A stretch of DNA of 64,000 nucleotides from Gossypium raimondii (taxonomy: Eukaryota > Streptophyta > Magnoliopsida > Malvales > Malvaceae), in the NCBI RefSeq assembly GCF_025698545.1, contig NC_068575.1, forward strand, positions 55,251,980 through 55,315,979. The letters are read 5' to 3'. Below are positions 29,715-39,826 of the stretch, piece by piece (the first letter of the stretch is position 1; each line of letters starts with the position of its first letter). The notes below the pieces were generated by a model, which saw only the letters and a list, made by a program, of their open reading frames with translations, was not told the DNA's origin and searched no databases. The translations under genes and the position numbers were made by a program.

Positions 29715-29865
29715 CCGATCGGCACCCAAAGGCCTCATCGGATAGTTCGAAGCAATAGTTGACACCAGTGTCTCATCGGCAAAGCAAGTAAGTTGGTATC
29801 CCAGTACCTCATCGAATCTATCCGAAGTAACAGTATGACACCCAGTGTCTCATCGACTCAAGGTC
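29715..29865. repeat. Short tandem subrepeats inside LTR family A
   Basis: About four loose units of 40-50 bp, each with a core like ACACCCAGTGTCTCATCG. The counterpart in the second family-A LTR is at about 50285-50410 in opposite orientation. Confidence 0.6.
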
Positions 29866-30286
29866 AAGTATCCTGAACACTTCCAATCCTATGGCATGCC
29901 AACTATATCCGACTCAAATTCGACTAGTTAATAGGGTTTCGAATCACATTTCAATTCAATCACTTTCTCATACTTTCAATTCAAATCATTATACAATTTA
30001 ATCACCATTTGATTCAATATATTTTCTTATTTCAAATTCACTTCCCACTTTCAAATCAATATACAATCAAGCACCAATACATATTTCACAAATCATACCT
30101 CGATTCGAATCAAACCACTTTTCAGTCAATACTCAATTCACGTATTCACACTTATTCATAATTTAATTCACTTTTATTCAATTCATATTTTTAATTCATT
30201 CAATTAAATATCGATATTCTCCTTATTTTTATTTACTAAACATATTATTCAAAATTCAACAATTACTATCAATAAATTCAATATCA

Positions 30287-30291
<5 letters not shown>

Positions 30292-30318
<27 letters not shown>
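30292..30318. repeat. (AT)n microsatellite within the LTR
   Basis: A TA run of about 27 bases. Confidence 0.9.
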
Positions 30319-32739
30319 TTCATTCGATTCAATCATGATACTCACCTCAATTTTCTTATCATGTATATTAATTTAAATTTTAACAATTAATAATTAAATT
30401 CAAATTATGGTAATACTAACCGTAAATTTTCAAAAGTCACTCCTTGATCACCTTCCCCTTTCCTTTCTTGGCAATGACTCTTGCACGACATTAGCTACGT
30501 AATTAAACAATTAAAAATTATTAAAACACAATTTCATCAAAACATTTCCATTTATACCTAAGCTTTACCTAAATTCTAATTTAATCCCTTATCAATACTA
30601 ATTTTATTTTCCCAATCTAACTCCATATTCTCTCTTAATTCTTACTAAAACTCATTTTAACTCTTCATTTTCACCATAAATCTCTAATTTAGGATTCTTT
30701 CAATTTAGTCCCTACTATTCAAAACTTACACTTTATTTTACAATTAAATCCTTTACTAACTTCTAACTTGAAATTCAATCAATTTAACCCCTAATTCTTT
30801 CATTTATTCAACATAATCAATGTCTAGAAATATAACATCTTCCCAAATTTCAACATAAACCATGAAATATTTTGTTCTAGAACTCCAAAACTCAAAATTA
30901 TAAGAAAATAACTTAATTTGACTTATCAATTGAGCTTGAAACCTTGAAACCCCAAATTTTCTTTCTTTCCTTCCCTTTTTCTTTTTCTTTCCTTTCTCCC
31001 CTGTTTTCGTTTGCCTGTTCTGTTTCCATTTCTCTTTTTCTATCTTTTATTTCTTTTATTAAATTAGTTTAATATAATAACAATAAAATAATAATATAAT
31101 ATTTCTTACTTAAATAATAAGTAAATATGTAATCATTACTAATATGTATGTATTTCATTCTTCCACATGTCATCATATACACCATGCATTTGTCAACAAT
31201 TTTATTTATTTGAAATATAATAATATAATATAATTAATATAATTTACAATATAATAAATAATAATATACTTCAAAAAAATCTCAGATTTTATCATGCATA
31301 TGCCGCCTCATTTATGGGACTTGGCATATTTACCTATTTAGTCCTTTTAACTTTTCTTTAATCTATAATTAAACTTTTACCCTTGTTGCAATTTAGTCCT
31401 TTTAATCAATTAACCATCGGAACATTAAAATACTTAACGAAACTTTAATACTACCTAATGACACTCCGTAAATATTTATAAAAATATTTATAACTCAGTT
31501 TATAGTATCGAGGTCTCGATACCTCGTTTTTCACCCAATTTGCCTAATAATTTTTTAAATCACAAAATTCACTAATTTAAAAATATTTCTAAAATCACAC
31601 TGAACTTATAATTATTAATTAATAAAATTTTCTAATGTTTTCATCAGATTTAGTGATCTCAAATCACTATTCTGACACTACTGAAAATTGGGCTGTTACA
31701 TATATTAAAATTAAAAAAATAAAAAGAATATTTATTATATTCGGGTCGGGCCGGGCCCGGGCAAAAAAGTGGTACCCGAGGCCCGGCCGTTTTCTAAACG
31801 GGCCTCATTTTTTTGCCCAAACCCATATTTCGGGCCTATGTTTTTACCCGAACCCTCCCATATTTCGGGCCGGGCCAAGCCGCCTAGCCCATGGACACCT
31901 CTAGTTGTTAAGCTGCACATATCTTTGTGTTGAATGGGATGATAGTTTCTCATTCCTAATCTGTAAAATAATAAATTCAATCAAATCATACATCGCAATA
32001 TACTAGACCATCTAATTCTTTAATTTATTTTTAATTTGTAAGGAAACATTTATTTTAATATTTTTAGTGTTTTTGATTTATTATATTTTTAATTTTTTAT
32101 ATAAAAATAAAATAATTTTTTTAATATGGGCCACCCGAGCCTAAGATTTTATTACCTAATCCGACCCAGCCCATAAACAAGTCTAGTCCCCTCCAAACAT
32201 TCTTTAGTTTGATTTTTTTTTATAAAATTTATAATTGTGTATAAAAAATTGGTAACATTTTTAGTTTAAATGTCATTTGATTATATTAGTTTAAAATATT
32301 TATTACTTTTTCAATGAGTTAAATGAATATATTTTACATTAGTTATGATATTAATGTTTTCATTATACATTTATTATGGGGAAAAAGTTAAATCATTATA
32401 ATATCTAATATAAGTTTATATTTTAATTTTTTAATGAAGGTAACCTTATATAAAATAGTTCTATGATTATTTGATCGTTTTACTTATTACGATTGGTTTA
32501 ATAATAAAACTTCAATTCATATGAAAGGTATGATTCATGTAGTCTTACTTATGATATTTACAAATTATTATAATTTTAATTTCATTATTAGAAATTTATA
32601 TAATATTTTAAATATTAATTGTAAATATAATATTTTCTATACTTAATTTTTATCCTTGAATTAAGCTTAAATGGTAAAAAAAAAACTCTTCCAAAGCCCA
32701 CCTTAGCTTGCAAGGCTTTAGAAAATCTATAATTATGTT

Positions 32740-34873
32740 TGTCTAAACCATTTTTTTGAAAACAAAAAATTTAGTTATCGACTTTAAAAAATTGGAGTCA
32801 CCACCGATCCGTGATTTAGGTGTGATCGGCTCACCTTAAAAACAAATTTGGTCTACGAAATTTGAGAAAAGCTGTTCGAGTCGATTCACATACGAGGAAG
32901 GTTAGCACCTCGTAACGCCCAAAAATCGGTACCAAATTAATTATTTAATGTCTTGGTGTCGAAAATTAAAAAGATTTTGTTAAATTCAAATGTTGAAATC
33001 TGAAAAGGATAATCAATTATTCAAGTCATGCGAAGAAATTGAGACCCAATATGTTAGGGTACAATTTCTCAAAATCCCCGAATTTTGAATATCACTTTTC
33101 AATTAATTTCAAAGAAAATATTCATTTCGAGAAAATAATAGGTCATGTCCAATACGTTAGGACATAACCTATCGAATTCCCGAAAATGATTTTTATTTAT
33201 TTTAAATAACGAATATTCTCGGTTATTTGGAATTAACGAAGAAAATCGGAACCCAATACGTTAGGGCTCAATTTTCCTCGAAAATCCCTAACTTTGAATA
33301 TCGTTTTTATTTTGAAAACCCTTGAATCATAAAAAAGAAATCGATTTTAATATTTGACAAAATCAAAATGTATTTTAAAAATATGTTAAAAAGGTTAATG
33401 CAATATGAAACAAGTATTTTACTTTAAATTATGTGTATACAAAAGTTATAAAAATAAAATATAAAATTTGTACATGTATTTATAAAAGTAAAAGTATATA
33501 TTAAAAAATATTAATAAATTTTGAAAGCATGTACATGTACACATATATAAAACGAATGTGAAAATGTATTTATAATAATTTTGAATAACATGTATATATA
33601 TTATAAAAAACATATATAAATGTATGAAAATAAAATAATAGTAAAATATAAAAGATATATACGCATTTAAATCCATTTAATATATATATATATATAATGT
33701 ATAACCATATATAAAAAAAATTGTAACATACGAAAACATTTAAATGTTATAAAATATAATATATATTATATGCATATGTAAAAACAAAAACTACGAAAGC
33801 CAAATAATAATAAAATATATAATATGTATATGTATCTAAAAACATTTGAAATAAATACATACATATTAACATACATATACGTATATATATAGATATAATA
33901 ATAATAAAATAATATAATAATGACAAAAGGGCTAATTTAAAACTTAAAACAGTGATTTGGGGTAAGTTTGAAAATAATAAAATGCGAATGGACCAATTAG
34001 AATACGCAATTAATAGTGAGGGACCAAAAGGGGAATTAATCCACTCCCCAAAACACTGGACAACAACACGGGTTAGATTGAAACATGAATAAAATATGCG
34101 GTAAAATCTGAAAGATAAAGAAAATAATTGAAGCACTCCATAAGAACATGAGGACTAAATGCACAAATTGTCCTTTTTGAACCATATATAACCCCATTTC
34201 AGAACCCTAAAAAAAATCACTTTTCAGCCACTCCCCAAAATTGCGCCGTAACTCTTCTCTCCCTCTGCTGTTCCAACTCCTCCTCTACTCCGATGGCGTC
34301 AAAGCAAAGGAGTCCTCCAACAACACCGCACCGGTAATGTCTTTTATTCCCTTTCTTTATTGTCTTTGTGCTTTGAAAGAAAAAAAAAAAACAAAAAAAC
34401 AAAAGAGAAGCAAAAATAACAAAAAAAACAGTAAAAAAAACGAAAAAAGAAAAGATCTGAATCTATCACCTTCAAAACGTTCTCTTTTTCTCTTTGATAT
34501 CTTTTTTCAGTGTTTTTGTACAAATTTTGCTAACCTTCTATCCTCTATTTCTTTTTTTTTCTCTTAATTTTTGGAACCCCCCCTTTACAAAATTTTGAAT
34601 GGCTTTTTTATAGCCAAATCCGTTTACAAATAGCTATCCTCCCCATTTTGCTTGCTGTTGTTCGTGATTTACAGATGCACGCGAAGGGCCGAACGTGAGC
34701 GACGTGGAGGTTGCCGAACGTGGGGGCAACGTGCGGCACCCAAACTGCTGTTAGTCACTGCTTAGGGTTAGGCTGGGGTTTGGGCTTGTTCAGGTATTGG
34801 GCCTGCAATTTGGGTTACTGGGTTTAGTAATTTGGGTTATTGTAAATGGGCCGGGCAAAATTTGTTTATTACA
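32740..34873 (+). mobile_element. Solo LTR (fossil), family B, copy 1
   Basis: The element begins TGTCTAAACCATTTTTTTG, ends GTTTATTACA, and is flanked by the 5-bp duplication ATGTT (32735-32739, 34874-34878). 2134 bp. It matches the element at 50454-52540 along its length at high identity by eye, in opposite orientation. A TATATAA at 34185 followed by a leader-like stretch suggests + is the transcribed direction and that the first 1.4 kb is U3. Three subrepeats of about 103 bp carry CCCAATACGTTAGGG. No internal gag-pol region is present. Long-U3 gypsy lineages such as Tat/Ogre are a possible source (inference). Confidence 0.8.
33045..33266. repeat. Three subrepeats of about 103 bp in family B LTR, copy 1
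   Basis: Cores CCCAATATGTTAGGG (33045), GTCCAATACGTTAGGAC (33147) and CCCAATACGTTAGGG (33252) recur at near-regular spacing. The matching array in copy 2 is at 52004, 52110 and 52214. Confidence 0.75.
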
Positions 34874-34879
34874 ATGTTT

Positions 34880-36140
34880 ATATTTTATAATTAAAATTAA
34901 ATAAAATTTATTTATTAAATGAATTGAATGTTTATTAATAAAATTATTTAAATTTATTTAAAGCTCTTTTAATTATTTGCGAACATGCTTGTTTATTAAA
35001 TAAGTTTTGCATTTTTTCTCTATATTCATGATTAAATTTTAATTATTCACGAATATTTTCAATTATATGTTTATAAACGTATTTATAAAATATTTATTTA
35101 ATATTCACGAATGAATAAACAAGTTAACACAAATATACACAATAATAAATAGATAAATAGAAGCATAATTTTAAAATACTTAATAACACGAAAAATCTTA
35201 AAAATTAAAAAGAGCCTGTTAATTCAAATTCAACTCATTTATAGTCCTAGTGTTATTAGGCTCAATTTTTTCTGGCTTCTAGCTCTACCCTTCAATAATC
35301 GTAGAAATAAGAAAAAGTCTTGGGGCGATCATTTGATTATATCCATCTAATTGTGGCCGCAAATTTTCACAACCATTTGGATCAACGCAGGGTTTTTCGG
35401 TCAAGCATCGGCGTCACATTCCATCCTTCCTGCCCACCCCACTGTTTTTTTTTTCTTGAATGTTGCGTAGCTATTATAATCAAAGAAATCCAACACCGAT
35501 GGGAAGGTGTGGAGGTAAACATCAAGTTACGGTTTACTAGTGACAATGAAGCTTCAACTTAAATCAACAGTAAAATGTCAGGCTAAGGCTTATTATTCAA
35601 AGATTTTAGACAATGCACACACACCCAACATCCCTGTTGTACCAGACATGCCTAAATTTGTGTTGCTATTCAACAGTGGGCCTTAATCTTCTCTTAACGG
35701 AAAAGGGATTTGGGGGGGGGGAGGGATTCGGTGGCCTTGTTATAGAAAAAAAAAAAGTAATATGGGGAAAGTGGGAGTGTCCGGCTTTGTGCGTCGGTGG
35801 AATTTTTGAAAACGACAAGTTAGTGGATAACGGCAAGCGACGCTATAGCGCTTATGTAATAATGTCCCACATGGAAGAACATGCGCTTTCATTCCATCCA
35901 ACCCCATCCAATCCTCTCCCTCGGACACTGTCTCTACACCACCAATGCCTCTACTTATAACATCATTTTTTTTTCAAGGTCCCTCACAAATACTCATTCT
36001 CAATTAACTGATCATCTCTTTTTCACTTATTAGTTTACTTACCAAAGCATGGGGTAAGCAATTTATTTAACAACCCCTGAATTACTTGTTGGAACTCAAT
36101 TACTTTCAAGCAAAATAATAGGCAGGTATATTACGTTTTT
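34880..36140. other. Intergenic DNA, no gene seen
   Basis: Short open frames at 35320-35562 and 35613-35960 show no domain, signal peptide or splice-linked partner. GGGGGGGGGAGGG at 35713 is a G-run. Confidence 0.5.
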
Positions 36141-36144
36141 TTGA

Positions 36145-36622
36145 GTTAATAGCACCAAACACCCCCAAATTACTAATCACATTCTAAATTAGTCCTTAAA
36201 TTTTAAAATGTTCAATTAGGTCATTTCATTATTAAAAGTATTAATTGAACTATTAAATGACACGTCCAAGATTTCGTGATATAATTCAAAATATAAAATT
36301 TAAAGTAAAAATTATCGCATAATTTTTAACCGTAAAAACTAGAAATAAAGCAAAATTGAAAAAAAAAAGCGTAAACGATAAAACTTCGTAATAACTTTGA
36401 AAACCTCAAAATCTAGATTTTCACTATATTTATTTTTCTATAAAAAATTCATTTTAAATTATGTGATATGACATATCATTTAATGATTAAATTAATAATT
36501 ATAGTAATAAAATGACCAAATTGATATAACTTGAATAATTTAATGATATAATTAGAATGTTTTAAAGTTTGGAGACTAATTTAAAATGAAAGCCATAGTT
36601 TGAGGATGTAGGTTGGGATTAA
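36145..36622. mobile_element. Long-TIR MITE upstream of the NHL gene
   Basis: The left end starts GTTAATAGCACCAAACACCC and continues CATTCTAAATTAGTCC. The reverse complement of the right end starts GTTAATCCCAACCTACATCC and continues CATTTTAAATTAGTCT. Inverted similarity runs over about 150 bp (ATTATTAATTTAATCA, ATGAYAYGTC). No coding capacity; target duplication not read. Confidence 0.55.
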
Positions 36623-37348
36623 CTATTTTTATATGAAAAACATAAATTCATTTGGATTGCCTTTGACAACAATTAAAACAAGAACTAGTGATTATCTAAG
36701 TTCTTGCTCCACTTCACTTACATACCTTGCTTGAAACATACTTCGTGATGCAGTTGAATTCAATGTGTTGCAGATGCCAAAATACTACAGTATAAGTAAA
36801 AGGAGAAGAAAAGAGAGAAAAGGAAACAAGTAGAAGACAAAAGTAGAAAGAGTTCCCGCGTGAATCCCTGCCACCCGTACCTGTACCAAACTCCTTGTTT
36901 CCTATAACAGACAAATCTCCCTTCTTTCCCATTCTTCTCTTCACCCATTTGTTTAAGATACTCTGCAAGTTTTTTTTTTTTTTTCTCTTTCTTCCCTCGC
37001 AGTTCTATTCTTTTTAGTTCCAGGCCTGGCCTGTAGACGTGATCCGATTCCAACAAATTTTCTTTTGTTCTATTCTTTTACCCTCGATCACAAATCTCTT
37101 CAGATCTCTGTACCAATCGATCATTCGGCATTGCAATCGATAAGGTTGGTATTTCTTTACAATTTCCATGTCTTGAATTTATATCCCATTCATGGATCTT
37201 TAGACTCTTCACCTTTTTCCTCTTTCTTGTTCATCGAATTCTGTCAATTTGCATGCAAGTGCTTGCTTTCTTTTTAACTCAATTGGAGAAGTAAGCTAGC
37301 TTAAATTAGCTCCTTTCTTGCTTCTTTCCCTGATTCGATATACAAGCA

Positions 37349-38083
37349 ATGTCGGAACCCCCAGTGAAACCGGTTCTCCAAAAGCCACCTGGATACAAAG
37401 ACCCAAACTCCCCGGCCGGTCAGCGTCGGTTCAGACCACCGCCACGGAAACCGGTTCTCCCACCTTCTTTCCATCCCAAGAAAAGAAAGACTAGTTACGG
37501 TCGTGCTTGTTGTTGCTGTTTCTGCATCTTCTTTTTGATCTTCCTTCTCCTCATTCTCATTTGCGGCGCTGTTTTCTACCTTTGGTTCGACCCTCAATTA
37601 CCCGGCTTTCACATCCAATCATTCCGGATCTCCCGCTTCAACGTCACCAAAAGACCCGACGGAACCTACCTCGACGCCAGAACGACGACGAGACTCGAAG
37701 TGAAGAACCCAAACGGAAAGATGACCTATTATTACGGAGACACCGAGGTTGAGATCAGCTTCGGGGAAGGCGGGTATGAGACCGAGTTGGGAACGACGAC
37801 GGTACCGGCGTTCACCATGCTGGAAAAGAACACCAGGAGTTTGAGAGTGGAGACAATAGCGAGTAACAAGCTAGTGGTTGATGAGGTTGGGAATAAGCTC
37901 AGGGCTCGGTACCGAAGCAAGAGTTTACCCGTGAACGTGGAGGCTCGGACCAAAGTTGGAGTAGGTGTGGCGGGGTTGAAGATCGGCATGGTCGGGGTGA
38001 CCGTTAAGTGCGATGGAATGTCCAAGAAACAACTTGACGGTGGTGACATGCCCAAATGCGTCATCAACATGTTAAAATGGTAA
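37349..38083 (+). CDS. NDR1/HIN1-like (NHL) protein with LEA_2 domain
   Basis: Single exon, 244 aa. A proline- and lysine-rich N-terminus (KPPGYKDPN, FRPPPRKPVLPPS) leads into a basic KKRK stretch, a Cys cluster (54-57) and one strong membrane segment (about 58-80, FFLIFLLLILICGAVFYLWF). An extracytosolic LEA_2 domain follows (about 113-215), with LEVKNPNGKMTYYY and a C-terminal KCDGMSKKQL...PKC. One N-glycosylation sequon NVT is at about 98. This is the type II topology of plant NHL proteins, many of which sit in the plasma membrane and respond to pathogens or drought (family knowledge); this member's function is unknown. A 5' UTR intron (donor AAG|GTTGG at about 37144, acceptor shortly before the ATG) is possible. 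Downstream of it are only UTR and spacer. Confidence 0.9.
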   Translation: MSEPPVKPVLQKPPGYKDPNSPAGQRRFRPPPRKPVLPPSFHPKKRKTSYGRACCCCFCIFFLIFLLLILICGAVFYLWFDPQLPGFHIQSFRISRFNVTKRPDGTYLDARTTTRLEVKNPNGKMTYYYGDTEVEISFGEGGYETELGTTTVPAFTMLEKNTRSLRVETIASNKLVVDEVGNKLRARYRSKSLPVNVEARTKVGVGVAGLKIGMVGVTVKCDGMSKKQLDGGDMPKCVINMLKW

Positions 38084-38099
38084 CAATGCGTCAAACTTG

Positions 38100-39640
38100 T
38101 CGTTATAATATGTTACTGTGTTAGGCTTCGTTTGCAGGCTGGATGAGAATCTCTTCCCCTTGGGTTTATTCTGTCATTTTGTCTTTTAAGTTTCCTTTGA
38201 TTCGCCAAAAAAAAAAAAGATTTCTTTTATTCAATTATTTATTCTCAATTTTGGTTGCAGGCTCAACATTCATTGACACAAATCACATGCTTCAAAGTTT
38301 TCAATCGTAAGAAGGATTTGTTCATTTGATCAATCGGGGTGTAATTCATGAACATTTTGTATCCCACATTGGATTCTATTGTAGCAATTAGTTTTGTCTT
38401 TCCTTTTTTTTTTTTAAGTATATAACTATTTATTCATACATTACACTATACTTTTGGAAAAAAAAAAAAAAAGGGGAGAGATCCCAGGTCAAAGAGTTAT
38501 AATCCATATGACATAGTAAAAGGCGTAACGTGTGTCCATGTCTGAACTTTGGCTTCTTGTGATGTAATGGAATACATGTAATAAGTTCAACTTTTTATTA
38601 TTTATTGGGGGTTTTAACTATTTGTTTATTCTGGCTGGGTGTTTGATTGATTGATTATTTCTCTCTCTTTTTTATTTGAGAGAAAATGAATTAAGGTAGT
38701 GTGTCATAAGGAAAATAAGGTGTGAGAGTGAGATGAAAGTGGGAAGATGATATAAGATCAGACGGGGGTTACTTACTGAATGAACACCATGGTGTGTCTA
38801 TGACTGTCTCGTAAAGTAAGGATAAGCACTGAAAGATATAGGGGATCTGTTGTATGTCCAAAATAAAATGACAACTTTTCTTCTTAAATTAATGGTTCTA
38901 CTCATCAATTAGCATCAGGATCCTTGTCCATTATCTATCCAAACCAATAAAATGAAAGCTACCCCAAGCGATATAATTGCTGAATTTGAAATTGAGAAGG
39001 CTTACGTCGCCCACAACTAATCCAAGGGAAAAGAATAGTAATTTGAGAGTATTATAAGAAAAAAGGTTTTTACGCTCATCCATTTAACTTTTATGGGTAT
39101 AGCCCAAACACTTCCAACACTTAAAAAAGTAAAAAGCCCAAATGTTCTGCGCCGTTCTGCAATATTCCCTCTACTTTCTTTCTTCCTCTGTTTTCTCTCC
39201 TATTAAATATTCTACTTCTTTTATTTTGATTTTATCCCTTCTACAATGCAACTTTGATTGTTTGTTCTTCTCTTTTATTTGATATGTTAAAAAGCTTTGC
39301 TTTAATTATCTTAAAAAGAGAAAAAAAATTGGATCAGACTTTCCATTAACCCCCCCCCCAAAAAAAAGCAACTGAAATAAAAATTAAAAAATCCATTTTT
39401 AATAAATATTTAATTTTTAATCCGATTTAAGCGATTTTTTTATTGTCAATTTTTTACATTTCAAAGAATCTTCGATTTAAAGAGAACGATCAAACTACTA
39501 AACTTTCCAAGTTTTTATTAAATCCATTCGATTGATCAACTAATCAATCCAGCCCAAAACTGATTAACTAATCAATCTAGTCTGATTTTAAAAATATTAA
39601 AAAAATACGGACACTAAGGAAAGAAATACTCTATTAGGCC
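38100..39640. other. 3' UTR of the NHL gene and spacer
   Basis: AT-rich, with poly(A/T) runs at 38206, 38406 and 38458 and a CCCCCCCCC run near 39350. No gene seen. Confidence 0.6.
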
Positions 39641-39780
39641 CAAACCCGCAAAGTTCCCCTACGAATTAACGACAGCGTTTTTATAGGCAAAAACCCTGCA
39701 AAGTTCCCCTACTAATTAACGACAGCGTTTTATAGGCAAAACCCAGGAGGTTTTTTAGTCCATCGGAAAAGCTGGGCTGC
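39633..39780 (+). promoter_or_regulatory. RRP41 proximal promoter: site II, partial telo-box and 50-bp tandem repeat
   Basis: GGCCCA (39637-39642) and TGGGCT (39773-39778) are site II elements. AAACCCT at 39691-39697 is a partial telo-box. A 50-bp unit, GCAAAGTTCCCCTACKAATT and following, occurs twice (39648-39697 and 39698-39746) with a few differences. Site II plus telo-box promoters are typical of plant ribosome-biogenesis genes, which suits an rRNA-processing exosome subunit. Use in vivo is inferred. Confidence 0.6.
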
Positions 39781-39826
39781 AGAAATACGTTAATCAGCAG
39801 CAACAGTTGGGTTGTTGTAGGCGAAG

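Larger units (their letters stand above)
28032..31700 (-). mobile_element. Solo LTR (fossil), family A, inside the hAT MITE
   Basis: TG...CA ends (TGTAACACCCC on the + strand left, GGGCTGTTACA right) are flanked by the 5-bp duplication TATAT (28027-28031, 31701-31705). About 3.67 kb with no second LTR and no gag-pol-like domain, so it reads as a solo LTR left by LTR-LTR recombination. Read on the minus strand it begins TGTAACAGCCCAATTTTCAG. It contains about four short repeats around CAGTGTCTCATCG at 29715-29860 and an (AT)n run at 30292-30318. Ty3/gypsy origin is likely but not proven. It is younger than the MITE it split. Confidence 0.8.
27831..31903. mobile_element. hAT-type MITE with 8-bp target duplication, split by an LTR
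   Basis: Terminal inverted repeats TAGAGGTATCCATGGGC (left) and TAGAGGTGTCCATGGGC (reverse complement of right) are flanked by the 8-bp duplication GTTGTTAA (27823-27830 and 31904-31911). Eight-bp duplications and TAGRGGTG-like ends are the hAT signature. The element is about 399 bp without the inserted LTR (28032-31700 plus 5 bp). It is extremely GC-rich at the ends (GGGCCGGGCCCGGGC) and has no coding capacity. Confidence 0.85.
27585..32195. mobile_element. Probable outer GC-ended MITE split by the hAT/LTR nest
   Basis: The left edge has GTTCGGGCTTCGGGTAAG near 27612 with GACTCAGGTCCGACCTG. The right edge has GGGCCACCCGAGCCTAAG near 32127 with CCGACCCAGCCCATAAACAA. These are crudely inverted to one another. 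Between them, on both sides of the inner hAT element, runs the same kind of TTTTGCTGCTATTT-rich filler. It looks like an older member of the same MITE type, some 500 bp long before insertion. Boundaries are approximate. Confidence 0.4.

Noticed and set aside
29715-29865. Spaced short repeats considered as a CRISPR-like array
   Set aside because: Units are diverged, lie in a plant LTR and have no constant spacer length.
28032-31700. Possibility that this is a complete short retrotransposon (TRIM or LARD)
   Set aside because: No second LTR, primer-binding site or internal domain was seen; the ends plus 5-bp duplication fit a solo LTR.
35613-35960. 115-codon frame near a G-run
   Set aside because: Composition is repeat-like and the translation shows no family signature.
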